Assembly: GCA_902779455.1 (NCBI GenBank) | Contig: CACZBS010000029.1 | Coordinates: forward strand, 1-51,284 | DNA from: an uncultured Prevotellaceae bacterium | Lineage (GTDB): Bacteria; Bacteroidota; Bacteroidia; Bacteroidales; Bacteroidaceae | Reading direction: 5' to 3' | Length of the DNA: 51,284 nucleotides | Part shown: positions 40,212 to 48,679 of the stretch, piece by piece | Numbering within the stretch: position 1 is the stretch's first letter | Layout of the letters: each line of letters starts with the position of its first letter | Translations under genes and position numbers: made by a program | Notes under the pieces: generated by a model | What the model saw: the letters and a program-made list of their open reading frames with translations, nothing else | Database searches by the model: none | What the model was told of the DNA's origin: nothing

Positions 40212-41900
40212 TTAGAAGCCTTCGTTTTGCTTCAGCGAGGGATTGTTAGTCAGTTCCGTCTCGGGGATGGCAAAGAGGTTATACTTCGTGTCGACGTCGC
40301 GACCGGCAAAGACGCCGTCCTTCCAGTCCCAGTTGCGGCCCTTGCAGAGCAGACCGTAGCGCACCAGGTCGGTGCGGCGCACCAGTTCGCTGGCCAGCTC
40401 GCGCTGGCGCTCGTCGAGGATGAAGCTGAGCGTCAGCTCCCCGTCGGTGATGGCACCGGCGACGTCGCTGCGCACGCCTGCCTTGGCATAGGCACCGTGC
40501 ATGTAGGCCCGCTCACGAATCTCGTTGACATACTGCAGAGCCTCGGCCCGCGAACCGCCGCTGGCCCCGCGCAGGATGGCCTCGGCCGCCGTCAGATAAG
40601 CCTCGCTCGTGCGGAACAGTGGGAAGTCGATGCTCGTGTAGGCCTCGCCCTGCGGGGCGCTGTCGCCCGTCCGGGTGACGTTGCGCCACTTGATGTAGCC
40701 GTAGCCACAGGTGTAGGTGCTGGTCATGTTGCCGTTTTCGTCGCAGGTCTCCTTCTTCTGGTTGGGCAGGGCCGTCATGAACTGTGCCCGCTTGTCTTTC
40801 TTCTGGTTGCCCCAAGTGTCGTCGGGGTTGAAGGCCACGTCGTCGGCATCGAAGGCGTCGACGAGGGTCATCTTGGCGCGCACGTTGCCCCAGCCACGCG
40901 AACCGACGCCAGTCCGGTAGAGCTCGTCCATCGGCCCATTGACGAAGGCCTTGACGTAGAAGTTGGTGCCGGCTGAGCTCTGGGCGCACTGACCGTCCTG
41001 CACGAGCGGCCAGATGATCTCCGAGCACGACTCGTTGTCGGCCAGGAAGATCTCGCGGTAGTCGCGTGCCAGGGGATAGCCGCCCTCGTTGATCACCTTC
41101 TTGGCGTATGTCAGCGCATCGGTGTAGCGCTCGGTGCCGGTGTAGACCTGGGCATTCAGGTAGAGACGCGAGAGCAGAAACCAGCAGGCCACGCGGTCGA
41201 CACGCCCATAGACATTCTGGCCAGGCGCCTTCAGCTCCGGCTCGACGGCCTTCAGTTCGCTCTCAGCCAGCTCGAAGGTCTGCTGGCGCGTCATCTGTTC
41301 GGGAATATCCTTGACGCCCGTCGTCTCGTCGATATAGGGCACGCCGCCGAAGAGGTCGCACAGCGAAGCATAGCAGTAGGCACGGATGAAGCGCACCTCA
41401 GCCCTGTAGGCAGCCACCTCGCCGGCCAGCTGGGCCTTCAGCCCGCGGTCGGCAATCTTCTCGTCAGTACATTCGCGGAGCATCTCGTTGCAATAGGCGA
41501 TGGTCATGTAGAGGCGCTGATAGGTCCATGTGGCAACGGGCGCATTCGACGCATCCCACTGCAGGTTGAGGCACTTGCGCAGGCCGTTCGACGACGACGG
41601 CATGAGGAAGTTGTCGGTAGGCATCTCCTGGAGATAAAAAAGTAACCTAACATACCCCGAATAGCCTTCGTTGGCTCCCTCAAGGTCGCCGTCGCCACCG
41701 TCGCCTCCCTTCTGTCCGGTGAGGATGAGCGAGCCGTAGCACTTGGCCAGCATGCCGGTGTAGCCGTCGGCCGTGGTGTAGACTTGCTCGCTGACAAGCT
41801 GGTTGTCGTCGAGCGGCATAGTGTCGAGGTCGTTGAAGCATGCCGTCATCCCCGCTGAGAGCAGGACAGCAGTTGTCATATTCCGAAATATCTTTTTCAT
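40212..41900 (-). CDS. SusD/RagB-type lipoprotein of the sigma-controlled operon
   Basis: A protein of about 562 residues from the ATG at 41900 (MKKIFRNMTTAVLLSAGMTA), with lipobox GMTAC|FNDLD. A longer upstream frame overlaps the end of susC and is not used. The SusD-like fold shows TTADGYTGMLAKCYGSLIL, VAAYRAEVRFIRAYCYASLC, then FGGVPYIDETTG, and the C-terminal IDFPLFRTSEAYLTAAEAIL ending NPSLKQNEGF. It starts 28 bp after susC and its stop codon is 3 bp from the phosphatase start. It should bind the ligand for the adjacent SusC; the ligand is unknown. Confidence 0.95.
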   Translation of the reverse strand: MKKIFRNMTTAVLLSAGMTACFNDLDTMPLDDNQLVSEQVYTTADGYTGMLAKCYGSLILTGQKGGDGGDGDLEGANEGYSGYVRLLFYLQEMPTDNFLMPSSSNGLRKCLNLQWDASNAPVATWTYQRLYMTIAYCNEMLRECTDEKIADRGLKAQLAGEVAAYRAEVRFIRAYCYASLCDLFGGVPYIDETTGVKDIPEQMTRQQTFELAESELKAVEPELKAPGQNVYGRVDRVACWFLLSRLYLNAQVYTGTERYTDALTYAKKVINEGGYPLARDYREIFLADNESCSEIIWPLVQDGQCAQSSAGTNFYVKAFVNGPMDELYRTGVGSRGWGNVRAKMTLVDAFDADDVAFNPDDTWGNQKKDKRAQFMTALPNQKKETCDENGNMTSTYTCGYGYIKWRNVTRTGDSAPQGEAYTSIDFPLFRTSEAYLTAAEAILRGASGGSRAEALQYVNEIRERAYMHGAYAKAGVRSDVAGAITDGELTLSFILDERQRELASELVRRTDLVRYGLLCKGRNWDWKDGVFAGRDVDTKYNLFAIPETELTNNPSLKQNEGF

Positions 41901-41928
41901 AAAGCTGTGGTTCTTTTGGTATGAGAAA

Positions 41929-44900
41929 TTAGAAGTTGAGGTTTGCTGAGAGCGAGAAGGTGCGTGGCCGCGGATAGACTTGGCGGTCAATGCCGTTGGC
42001 CAGTTCGGGGTCGATGCCGGTGTAGCCGGTGAAGGTGTGCACATTCTGCACGGTGAAAGCCAGCCGCAGCGTGCTCACCTTGCTCCACAGACGGTGGAAG
42101 GTGTAGGCCAGCGTGATGTTGTCAAGGCGGAAGAAGTCGCCCTTCTCGAGGAAGTAGTCGGTGTAGAGCTGCTGTATCTCGAAGCCATGGTCGCGGGTGG
42201 CTGGCAGCAGGTTCGAGAAACTGCCCTGGTCGCTGTAGGCCGACTGCAGGTACTGGTCAGCCTTGATGTAGTTGTAGACGTAGTTGCCGAAGGAACCATG
42301 ACCGCTGACGCCCAGGTACCAGTCCTTATAGCTCAACGAGGTACTCAGGCCGAGGTAGGTAGAGGGCAGAGCACTCTTGCCGGTGGCGCGGCGCGTCTCG
42401 GTAGTCGACACAGAGCCGTCGGGCTGCACATACTGCCCCTCGAGCGGTTTGCCGTTGCTGTCGTAGGCCTGCTTAGCCAGATAGAACGTGTAGGGACGCT
42501 CGTCGAGCACGAAGCACTGCACGAACTTGCCCGTGCCGGAGATGCTGCCCGTAGCGACGTAGTTGTCCTTCGAGTCGATGGTGTTCAGCTTGGTGATCTT
42601 CGAGGTGTTCCACGTCCAGTTGACATTGACGTCCCACTTCAGGTCCTTCGTCTCGACGGGCACGCCGCCCAGCGCTACCTCGACACCCTTGTTGTCCATC
42701 TCGCCGATGTTGGTTGTGATGACGGGCGAGTAGTTGGTGCCCGAGATGACGTTGATGGTGTTGAGCAAGTTGTCAGTATGCCGCTTATAAACATCCAGCG
42801 AACCGTAGATGCGGTTGCCGAGGAATCCGAAGTCGAGACCGGCATTCCATGTCGAGGTAGTCTCCCACTTGATGTCGGGGTCGTTGCCGTTGGGACGATA
42901 CATGTAGTACCACTGGTCGCCGAAGCGATAGCTCGACTCGGGATAGGAGATGGAGAAAGTGGTCATGTAGGGATAATCGTTGATGATGTCCTGCTGACCT
43001 GTCTCTCCATAACTGAGACGCAGCTTCAGGTTCGACAGCCAGTCTGCCCTCTTCATAAACGGCTCCTCGCTGATGCGCCAGCCCAGAGCCACAGAGGGGA
43101 AGTAGCCCCAGCGGTTGTCCTTGGCGAAGCGCGACGAGGCGTCGGCACGCAGCGTGGCGGTCAGCATGTAGCGGTTGTCGTAGGTATAGTTGACGCGGCC
43201 GTAGAGCGACAGCAGATAGTACTCCGTCTCGTAGTGCTTGGGCGAAAAGAGTTCCTCGCCTGAGGGCGACAGCGTGGTTTCGTCGAACTTGCGCCAGAAG
43301 TGCTGCCAGCCGTAACCGGCCATGGCGCTCAGGTCGTGACGGCGGGCGAAGGTGTGGGTGTAGTTGGCATAGAGGTCGAGCAAGGTGTTGCGCTTTTTCT
43401 GCTTGCCGTCATAGTCAAGGCCCGTGCCGTCTTTCTTGTTGGCGGTATACATCATGCCTGCCAAGTCGGGCACTTCCTTGGTGTACTTGCTCTGCAGCAC
43501 GTCGTAGCCCAGATTCAGGTTGATCGCCAGATCCTCGAGGCCATGCAGTTTGTAGCTCAGGGCAGCGTTGCCGATGCTGCGCGTGATCTTGTTGCGCTGG
43601 TCCTGCAGCTCAAGCTGAGCCACGGGGTTGTCGGTCTGGATAGCCATGGGGTTCGAACCGTTCATCCAGATGAAGTAGCCCAGTCCAGGGTCGGTGCTGC
43701 TGCCGGCATGGACGGGACGGGTGGGGTCATAGCGCAGGGCGTTGTTGACCACACTGCCGTCGACCATTCTGTTGTTCTCGTAACTGGCTTTCAGATTCAG
43801 GCTGACGGTCAGGTGGTTGTCAAGCAGCGAGGGAGTGATGCCGCCGTCAAATGTATAGCGCGTGTAGTTGTTGGTGCGAATGATACCATTCTGGTTGGTA
43901 TACCCTACAGAGGCGCGGAAGGGTGCCATCTTGGCGGCATTGCCGGCGACGCTGAAGTTATGGTCGGTGCCTACGGCAGTGCGATAGATCTCGTCCTGCC
44001 AGTCGGTGTTGTACGTACCATATTCTATATCTGAAGGGACGCCCGTGATGGTGGGCACGAAGGCGCGAAACTCATCAGCCGTCAGGGGCTCCAGACGGTG
44101 TCCAACGACAGAGGTCGAGAAGTTGCCGTTGTAGTTGAACCGGAGCTGGCCGTCGGTGCCTTTCTTGGTGGTGATGACGATAACGCCGTTAGAGGCTCGC
44201 GATCCGTAGATGGCCGTGGCGGAGGCATCCTTCAGCACGGTGAAGGTCTCGATGTCATTAGGATTGATGGCGCCGATGATGTTGCCGCCGCCCTCGATGG
44301 TGGAGTTATCGACGGGCACGCCGTCGATGACGATGAGCGGGTCGTTGGAAGCCGAGAGCGAGGCACCGCTGCGGATGCGGATGGTGGAGCTGGATCCCGG
44401 GGCGCCCGAGTTGCTTACGACGTTGACACCGGCAATCTTACCCGTCAGTGCGTCCTGCGCAGCGGTCTGCACGCCCTTGTTCAGCTCGTCGGGTTTGATG
44501 GCGGTGACGCTGCCCGTCAGGTCTTTCTTGCGCACCTGGCCGTAACCGATGACGACGAGCTCGTTCAGGGTGTTGGTGTCCTCGCGCAGTTCTACGTCGT
44601 AGTTGCTGGCAGTGCCGACGTAGAGCTCGGTCGGGTCGTAGCCGATGTAAGTGACGACGAGCTGCGCACCGCGGGGCACGTCGAGCGAGTAGTGGCCGTT
44701 AAGGTCGGTGACCGTCTTCTGGGTGGTGCTACCCTTCACCTGAACGGTGGCGCCGATGAGCGGATTGCCGTCGGCATCGCGCACGACTCCGCTGACGGTC
44801 TTCTGATCCCCGCGGCGCTGCGTCTGCCGAGCTTGCGAGATGGTCACCTGGCGCCCTGAGACCTCATAGGCAAGGCCTTTCTTCTGGCACAAATCACTGA

Positions 44901-45189
44901 TGAGCCCATTGAAGTCGGCTCCACGCAGAGCCACGTCGGCAGGCTCGCTGAGACGCTGGCGTACCCGCTCATCGTAGACGAACACGTACTGGCTGTTCTG
45001 CTCGATGTAGTCGAACACGCCCTTGATGGTGGTCTCACGAGCTTGCAACATATAGACGCCGTCCGCATGCTGCAAATCGACATGAGGGACGGCCCATACT
45101 GCCGACGGGATGGCCATCAGGGCCACCGCACAGGCTGCCGCCTGGAAGCGGCTCTTGACATGTGCTCTCTTGTTTGTTTGCTTCATCAT
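41929..45189 (-). CDS. SusC-type transporter with STN signalling domain
   Basis: A 1086-residue TonB-dependent transporter. The signal peptide (AAACAVALMAIPSAVWAVPH) is followed at about residues 45-120 by an STN domain (TTIKGVFDYIEQNSQYVFVY, GLISDLCQKKGLAYEVSGRQ), then a CarboxypepD_reg-like domain (SGVVRDADGNPLIGATVQVK), the TonB box (NELVVIGYGQVRKKD), plug (GSRASNGVVAI-like) and barrel ending RPRTFSLSANLNF. The STN domain normally contacts a FecR anti-sigma factor in the periplasm, and a FecR-like gene lies immediately upstream. The signal is therefore likely to pass from transported ligand to sigma factor. Start could be the first or second Met. Confidence 0.96.
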   Translation of the reverse strand: MMKQTNKRAHVKSRFQAAACAVALMAIPSAVWAVPHVDLQHADGVYMLQARETTIKGVFDYIEQNSQYVFVYDERVRQRLSEPADVALRGADFNGLISDLCQKKGLAYEVSGRQVTISQARQTQRRGDQKTVSGVVRDADGNPLIGATVQVKGSTTQKTVTDLNGHYSLDVPRGAQLVVTYIGYDPTELYVGTASNYDVELREDTNTLNELVVIGYGQVRKKDLTGSVTAIKPDELNKGVQTAAQDALTGKIAGVNVVSNSGAPGSSSTIRIRSGASLSASNDPLIVIDGVPVDNSTIEGGGNIIGAINPNDIETFTVLKDASATAIYGSRASNGVIVITTKKGTDGQLRFNYNGNFSTSVVGHRLEPLTADEFRAFVPTITGVPSDIEYGTYNTDWQDEIYRTAVGTDHNFSVAGNAAKMAPFRASVGYTNQNGIIRTNNYTRYTFDGGITPSLLDNHLTVSLNLKASYENNRMVDGSVVNNALRYDPTRPVHAGSSTDPGLGYFIWMNGSNPMAIQTDNPVAQLELQDQRNKITRSIGNAALSYKLHGLEDLAINLNLGYDVLQSKYTKEVPDLAGMMYTANKKDGTGLDYDGKQKKRNTLLDLYANYTHTFARRHDLSAMAGYGWQHFWRKFDETTLSPSGEELFSPKHYETEYYLLSLYGRVNYTYDNRYMLTATLRADASSRFAKDNRWGYFPSVALGWRISEEPFMKRADWLSNLKLRLSYGETGQQDIINDYPYMTTFSISYPESSYRFGDQWYYMYRPNGNDPDIKWETTSTWNAGLDFGFLGNRIYGSLDVYKRHTDNLLNTINVISGTNYSPVITTNIGEMDNKGVEVALGGVPVETKDLKWDVNVNWTWNTSKITKLNTIDSKDNYVATGSISGTGKFVQCFVLDERPYTFYLAKQAYDSNGKPLEGQYVQPDGSVSTTETRRATGKSALPSTYLGLSTSLSYKDWYLGVSGHGSFGNYVYNYIKADQYLQSAYSDQGSFSNLLPATRDHGFEIQQLYTDYFLEKGDFFRLDNITLAYTFHRLWSKVSTLRLAFTVQNVHTFTGYTGIDPELANGIDRQVYPRPRTFSLSANLNF

Positions 45190-45240
45190 CTTGGTTAATT
45201 TTTTTTGATTGGTTAAGTTTAGTAAGAATATTATTTTTCC

Positions 45241-46182
45241 TTATCTTGTAGGGCAGATGGAGATACGACCGTCGGGCGACTGGTCGATGCGGACGTCGGC
45301 CAGCGACTGCAGGCAGCGGAGCAGTCGGAAGGCATCAGACTTCAGCTCAAGCTTGCCGTAGAGACGACGACAGGACAGCCCCGGCTGGCAGTCAATGGGC
45401 ACGTCATAATAGTTGCGGATCCGGCTCACCAGATCGCAGATGGTCTCGCCCTTGAGCTGCAGGACACCGGACGTCCAGTCGAGTTGGGCGGCAGCGTCGA
45501 CGGTGCGCAGGTGGGTGATGACGCCGCTCTCGACGGTCAGTTGCTGGTCGGGGTGCAGCGTCACCTTGTCGCGGCTGGCAGTGGTCACCTCGACCGAGCC
45601 CTCAACGAGCACCACCGATGTGTGGTCTGAGCTGTAGCCGTAGAAGGCGAAGCGTGTGCCTAGCACACGAAGCGACAGCCCGTCGGCATGCAGCACAAAG
45701 GGATGGCAGACATCGTGAGCCACCTCAAGATAGACTTCACCATGTACGTAGACATCGCGGTGCGAGTCGGCAAAAGTCGCCGGATAAGTAACTGTCGAGC
45801 GGGCATTTGCCACCATTCGCGTTCCGTCGGGCAGGACGATGGTGCGGCGTTCTCCTGCCGGCACGCTGATAGTGATCATTGTCGGTGGCACGACAGGATC
45901 ACTGACCGCCGTCTGTGCCGAGAGCTCCACGTCAGCGGCCGGCGAGCGGCGGGTCTGCAGGGCCGCCACGATGAGCAGCACGCTCGCTGCTACGACGATA
46001 AGGCTGCATGCCCGCCGCCAGAGCCGCTGGTGACGGTCGTGACGAGTAATCTTCCGGTAGGTCTTCAACTTAATCGTGTCTAAATTGCTCATCATGGGCA
46101 TACATTGGTCGATGAGCATCTGCAGCCGCAAGTCGCTCATCTGATTATCTGGTGTTTTGATGTCGGTTACTTCTTCGTCCAT
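45241..46182 (-). CDS. FecR-type anti-sigma factor
   Basis: A protein of about 313 residues from the ATG at 46182 (MDEEVTDIKTPDNQMSDLRL). A longer frame overlapping the sigma gene is not used. The cytoplasmic N-terminal part should hold the sigma factor. One membrane helix is near residues 60-80 (ACSLIVVAASVLLIVAALQ). The periplasmic FecR domain has VPAGERRTIVLPDGTRMVAN and VYVHGEVYLEVAHDVCHPFV, and the C-terminal region ends in a STN-interacting SKLYGKLEL-like stretch (CRRLYGKLELKSDAFRLLRC). It begins 13 bp after the sigma gene and ends 51 bp before the STN-containing susC, the classic cell-surface signalling arrangement. Confidence 0.93.
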   Translation of the reverse strand: MDEEVTDIKTPDNQMSDLRLQMLIDQCMPMMSNLDTIKLKTYRKITRHDRHQRLWRRACSLIVVAASVLLIVAALQTRRSPAADVELSAQTAVSDPVVPPTMITISVPAGERRTIVLPDGTRMVANARSTVTYPATFADSHRDVYVHGEVYLEVAHDVCHPFVLHADGLSLRVLGTRFAFYGYSSDHTSVVLVEGSVEVTTASRDKVTLHPDQQLTVESGVITHLRTVDAAAQLDWTSGVLQLKGETICDLVSRIRNYYDVPIDCQPGLSCRRLYGKLELKSDAFRLLRCLQSLADVRIDQSPDGRISICPTR

Positions 46183-46195
46183 ATTATGAATTCTC

Positions 46196-46747
46196 TTATA
46201 CAATCCGACGCAGTTGGCGACGCAACTGACTGAGCGCATAGGTGACGTGATAGTTCACCGTGGCTTCACTGATGTCGAGCATCCGAGCGATGTCGGCATA
46301 AGACATCTGCTCGACCTTAGCCAGGAAGAACACGTGACGGCAACGTGGAGGCAACTGACTGATGGCCTCGTTGAGCAGGCGGCTGTCCTCGGCCGAGATC
46401 AGGCTGTCGACGGGCGAGGCAGGCTGAATCTGCGGGAAGAAGAAGTCGGCCAACTCGTCGATAGGCACCGCCGTCTGCTGGCGCCGTTCTCGCCGCCTTA
46501 CCGAGACGGCGCGGCGATAGACGATGGTGTTGAGCCATGCGACGATGCTCTGCATGCGGGACAGCTGGGCCCGCTGCTTCCAGGCCTCGAGGAAGACGTC
46601 GCTGACCACCTCCTCGGCCTGTTCCCTGTTGCCCAGGATGCCGTAGGCATGGTGATAGAGTCGGGGGCCGTGGCGGTCCATGAAGCTGTCGAAGGCCAGT
46701 TGGTTGCCCTGCGCGATGTGATAAAGTTCGGATAGTTCGCCGTCCAT
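46196..46747 (-). CDS. ECF-type RNA polymerase sigma factor
   Basis: A 183-residue ECF sigma factor. The ATG at 46747 (MDGELSELYHIAQGNQLAFD) is preferred; a TTG ten codons earlier (46777) is possible. Region 2 is RLYHHAYGILGNREQAEEVV (then SDVFLEAWKQ), with the conserved core-binding helix. Region 4 is QLPPRCRHVFFLAKVEQMSY followed by ADIARMLDISEATVNYHVTY, with the DNA-recognition helix. There is an RRRERRQQ stretch in the linker. It heads the operon and presumably activates the susC-susD-phosphatase genes when FecR releases it. A terminator-like hairpin of the HerA-like gene lies about 40 bp upstream. Confidence 0.93.
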   Translation of the reverse strand: MDGELSELYHIAQGNQLAFDSFMDRHGPRLYHHAYGILGNREQAEEVVSDVFLEAWKQRAQLSRMQSIVAWLNTIVYRRAVSVRRRERRQQTAVPIDELADFFFPQIQPASPVDSLISAEDSRLLNEAISQLPPRCRHVFFLAKVEQMSYADIARMLDISEATVNYHVTYALSQLRRQLRRIV

Positions 46748-46787
46748 ATTGTTGAATCGCTCTTCGCGTTTACTCAATATGACGCAG

Positions 46788-46822
46788 AAAAACCATAAAG
46801 CAAATAGGTTGCTTTACGGTTT
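46788..46822 (-). terminator. Terminator downstream of the HerA-like gene
   Basis: AAACCGTAAAGCAA and TTGCTTTATGGTTT (minus strand, 46822-46809 and 46803-46790) form a stem with one mismatch and a 5-nt loop, followed by TTCTG after a GGTTTTT run. It ends the HerA-like gene transcript about 60 bp after the stop codon, before the sigma gene. Confidence 0.65.
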
Positions 46823-46882
46823 ATTAACAATTAGTCCACGTGCAATCGTTTTCCTCTTGCCGGAGGAGGAGCGGCGGGAGCC

Positions 46883-48553
46883 CTACTTCGTCAGGTTGCC
46901 GAGGATGTCGCGCGTCAGTTCCTTGGTGATGGTGCGGGTGGCGGCTGAGGTGGCGTTCTTGACGACCTTCTCCTTGGCCGAGGTCCTCGACTTGGTCTTG
47001 CGGCCGCTGACCTTGTCGCTGACCCAGGCACCGAGGATGGTGGCGAGGGTCGACGTGACGGCCGTCATGACGGCCTTCATCACCTTCGACATCAGGCCGG
47101 GCTGCTTTTTCTCCTCTTTCTCCTTCTGCTTCTTGTCGGCCTCCTCGAGCTCGGCGGCCTCCTCGTTGAGGGCCAGCTCCGCCTGCTCGCGCTGCAGGAT
47201 CTCATAGGCGCTCTCGCGGTCGACAGGCGTGTCGTACTTGCCGTAGATGCGGCTCTGCTTGATGATGTCGAGGCGCTGGCCCTCGGTGATGGCACCGATC
47301 TGACTCAACGGGAACAGGATTTTGGCACGCTCGACGACGCTGGGGGCGCCCTTCTCGTCGAGGAAGGAGACGAGGGCCTCGCCCGTCTCGAGCTGCATGA
47401 TGGCCTCGTCGGTCTTGAACGCGGGGTTGGCGCGGAACGTGTCGGCGGCGGTCTTCACGGCCTTCTGGTCCTTCGGGGTGTAGGCACGCAGGGCATGCTG
47501 CACGCGGTTGCCCAGCTGGCCGAGGATGTTCTCGGGGATGTCGGTGGGGCTCTGGGTGATGAAGTAGATGCCGACGCCCTTGGAGCGGATGAGGCGGATG
47601 ACCTGCTCAATCTTGTCGAGCAGGGCCTTCGAGGTGTCGGTGAAGAGCATGTGGGCCTCATCGAAGAAGAAGACGAGCTTGGGCAGGGGCAGGTCGCCCA
47701 CCTCGGGCAGCGTGGAGTAGAGCTCCGAGAGGAGCCAGAGCAGAAACGTCGAGTAGAGCTTGGGCTGCATCATCAGCTTGTCGGCAGCCAGCACGTTCAT
47801 GATGCCCTTGCCGCCCTCGGTCTGCATCAGGTCGTAGATGTCGAACGAGGGCTCGCCGAAGAACTGGTTGGCGCCCTGGGCCTCCAGCTGCAGCAGGGCG
47901 CGCTGGATGGCGCCGACGGAGGCAGAAGAGACGTTGCCATAGGTCGACGTGTACTCCTTGGCATGCTGCGAAACGTAGTCGAGCATCGACCGCAGGTCCT
48001 TCAGGTCGAGGATCATCAGGCCGCGCTCGTCGGCCACGCGGAAGACGATGTTCAGCACGCCGTCCTGCGTCTCGTTCAGTCCCAGCAGGCGCGAGAGCAG
48101 CTGGGGCCCCATCTGCGAGACGGTGGCACGCATGGGATGGCCCTGCTCGCCGTAGACGTCGAAGAAGCGCACGGGACACGCCTGGAATTTAGGCACGTAA
48201 GAAGTGAGAAGTGAGAAGTGAGAAGTATTGTCACCATTTCCACCGTCGGTCTGCCCAGACTTCTCACTTCCCACTTCTAACTTCTCACTTGGGAAGAATT
48301 CCGGCAGTCGTTTCTCGATGAATCCGCTCATCTTGCCTGCCTGCGAGATGCCCGAGAGGTCGCCCTTCATGTCGGCCATGAAGCAGGGCACGCCTGCCTG
48401 GCAGAACGACTCGGCCATGACCTGCAGCGTGACCGTCTTACCCGTACCCGTGGCGCCGGCGATGAGTCCGTGCCGGTTGGCCATCTTACCTATAATACTC
48501 AGTGCGCCGTTGGCGCAGTGGGCGATGTAGAGCCCGTGTTGCTTGTCGTACAT
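46883..48553 (-). CDS. HerA-like ATPase (DUF853 family)
   Basis: A protein of about 556 residues from the ATG at 48553 ([20 protein letters not shown]). Walker A is GATGTGKT at residues 33-40, and [11 protein letters not shown] follows. The Walker B region [20 protein letters not shown] is near residue 295, with [20 protein letters not shown] after it. This is the DUF853/HerA-like C-terminal type (YjgR-like), whose role is unclear; HerA proteins elsewhere act in DNA processing. A stretch of about 30 residues (around 88-120, [20 protein letters not shown] and [11 protein letters not shown]) is inserted where relatives run directly from RLPEF to PVRFFDV, and is encoded by GTGAGAA-type simple repeats. 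The C terminus is basic and Ala/Lys-rich. It diverges from priA. Confidence 0.85.
   Translation of the reverse strand: MYDKQHGLYIAHCANGALSIIGKMANRHGLIAGATGTGKTVTLQVMAESFCQAGVPCFMADMKGDLSGISQAGKMSGFIEKRLPEFFPSEKLEVGSEKSGQTDGGNGDNTSHFSLLTSYVPKFQACPVRFFDVYGEQGHPMRATVSQMGPQLLSRLLGLNETQDGVLNIVFRVADERGLMILDLKDLRSMLDYVSQHAKEYTSTYGNVSSASVGAIQRALLQLEAQGANQFFGEPSFDIYDLMQTEGGKGIMNVLAADKLMMQPKLYSTFLLWLLSELYSTLPEVGDLPLPKLVFFFDEAHMLFTDTSKALLDKIEQVIRLIRSKGVGIYFITQSPTDIPENILGQLGNRVQHALRAYTPKDQKAVKTAADTFRANPAFKTDEAIMQLETGEALVSFLDEKGAPSVVERAKILFPLSQIGAITEGQRLDIIKQSRIYGKYDTPVDRESAYEILQREQAELALNEEAAELEEADKKQKEKEEKKQPGLMSKVMKAVMTAVTSTLATILGAWVSDKVSGRKTKSRTSAKEKVVKNATSAATRTITKELTRDILGNLTK
48187..48295. repeat. Simple-repeat insertion inside the HerA-like gene
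   Basis: The plus strand has AAGTGAGAAGTGAGAAGTGA-type repeats (about 48200-48230) and ACTTCTCACTTCCCACTTCT-type repeats (about 48258-48292), which are inverse to each other and flank a short TCACCATTTCCACCGTCGG segment. The insertion keeps the reading frame. The repeats resemble the short junction repeats found between genes in this window. Confidence 0.75.
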
Positions 48554-48579
48554 AATCGCTGATGTTTGTTTTTGTGCCA

Positions 48580-48611
48580 CAAAGTTAAGTATTTTCTGCG
48601 AATCGGCCAAA
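48580..48611 (-). promoter_or_regulatory. Promoter of the HerA-like gene
   Basis: On the minus strand TTTG (48611-48608), a 20-nt spacer and TAACTTTG (48587-48580) match the Bacteroidetes consensus fully. The leader to the ATG at 48553 would be about 20 nt. Confidence 0.85.
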
Positions 48612-48639
48612 TATATCCGACGATTTCCCGCGAAAAATC

Positions 48640-48671
48640 TTTGCGGGATTGCTTTTTTCTTCGTATCTTTG
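48640..48671 (+). promoter_or_regulatory. Promoter of priA
   Basis: TTTG (48640-48643), a 20-nt spacer and TATCTTTG (48664-48671) match the Bacteroidetes consensus. The ATG of priA is only 8 bp after the -7 element, so the mRNA would be nearly leaderless. Confidence 0.85.
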
Positions 48672-48679
48672 CACTCCCG

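Noticed and set aside
46883-48553. HerA-like ATPase as part of a defence system
   Set aside because: Defence-type HerA comes with NurA, SIR2 or DUF4297 partners. Here the neighbours are priA and a sigma factor, and the sequence fits the housekeeping DUF853/YjgR type.
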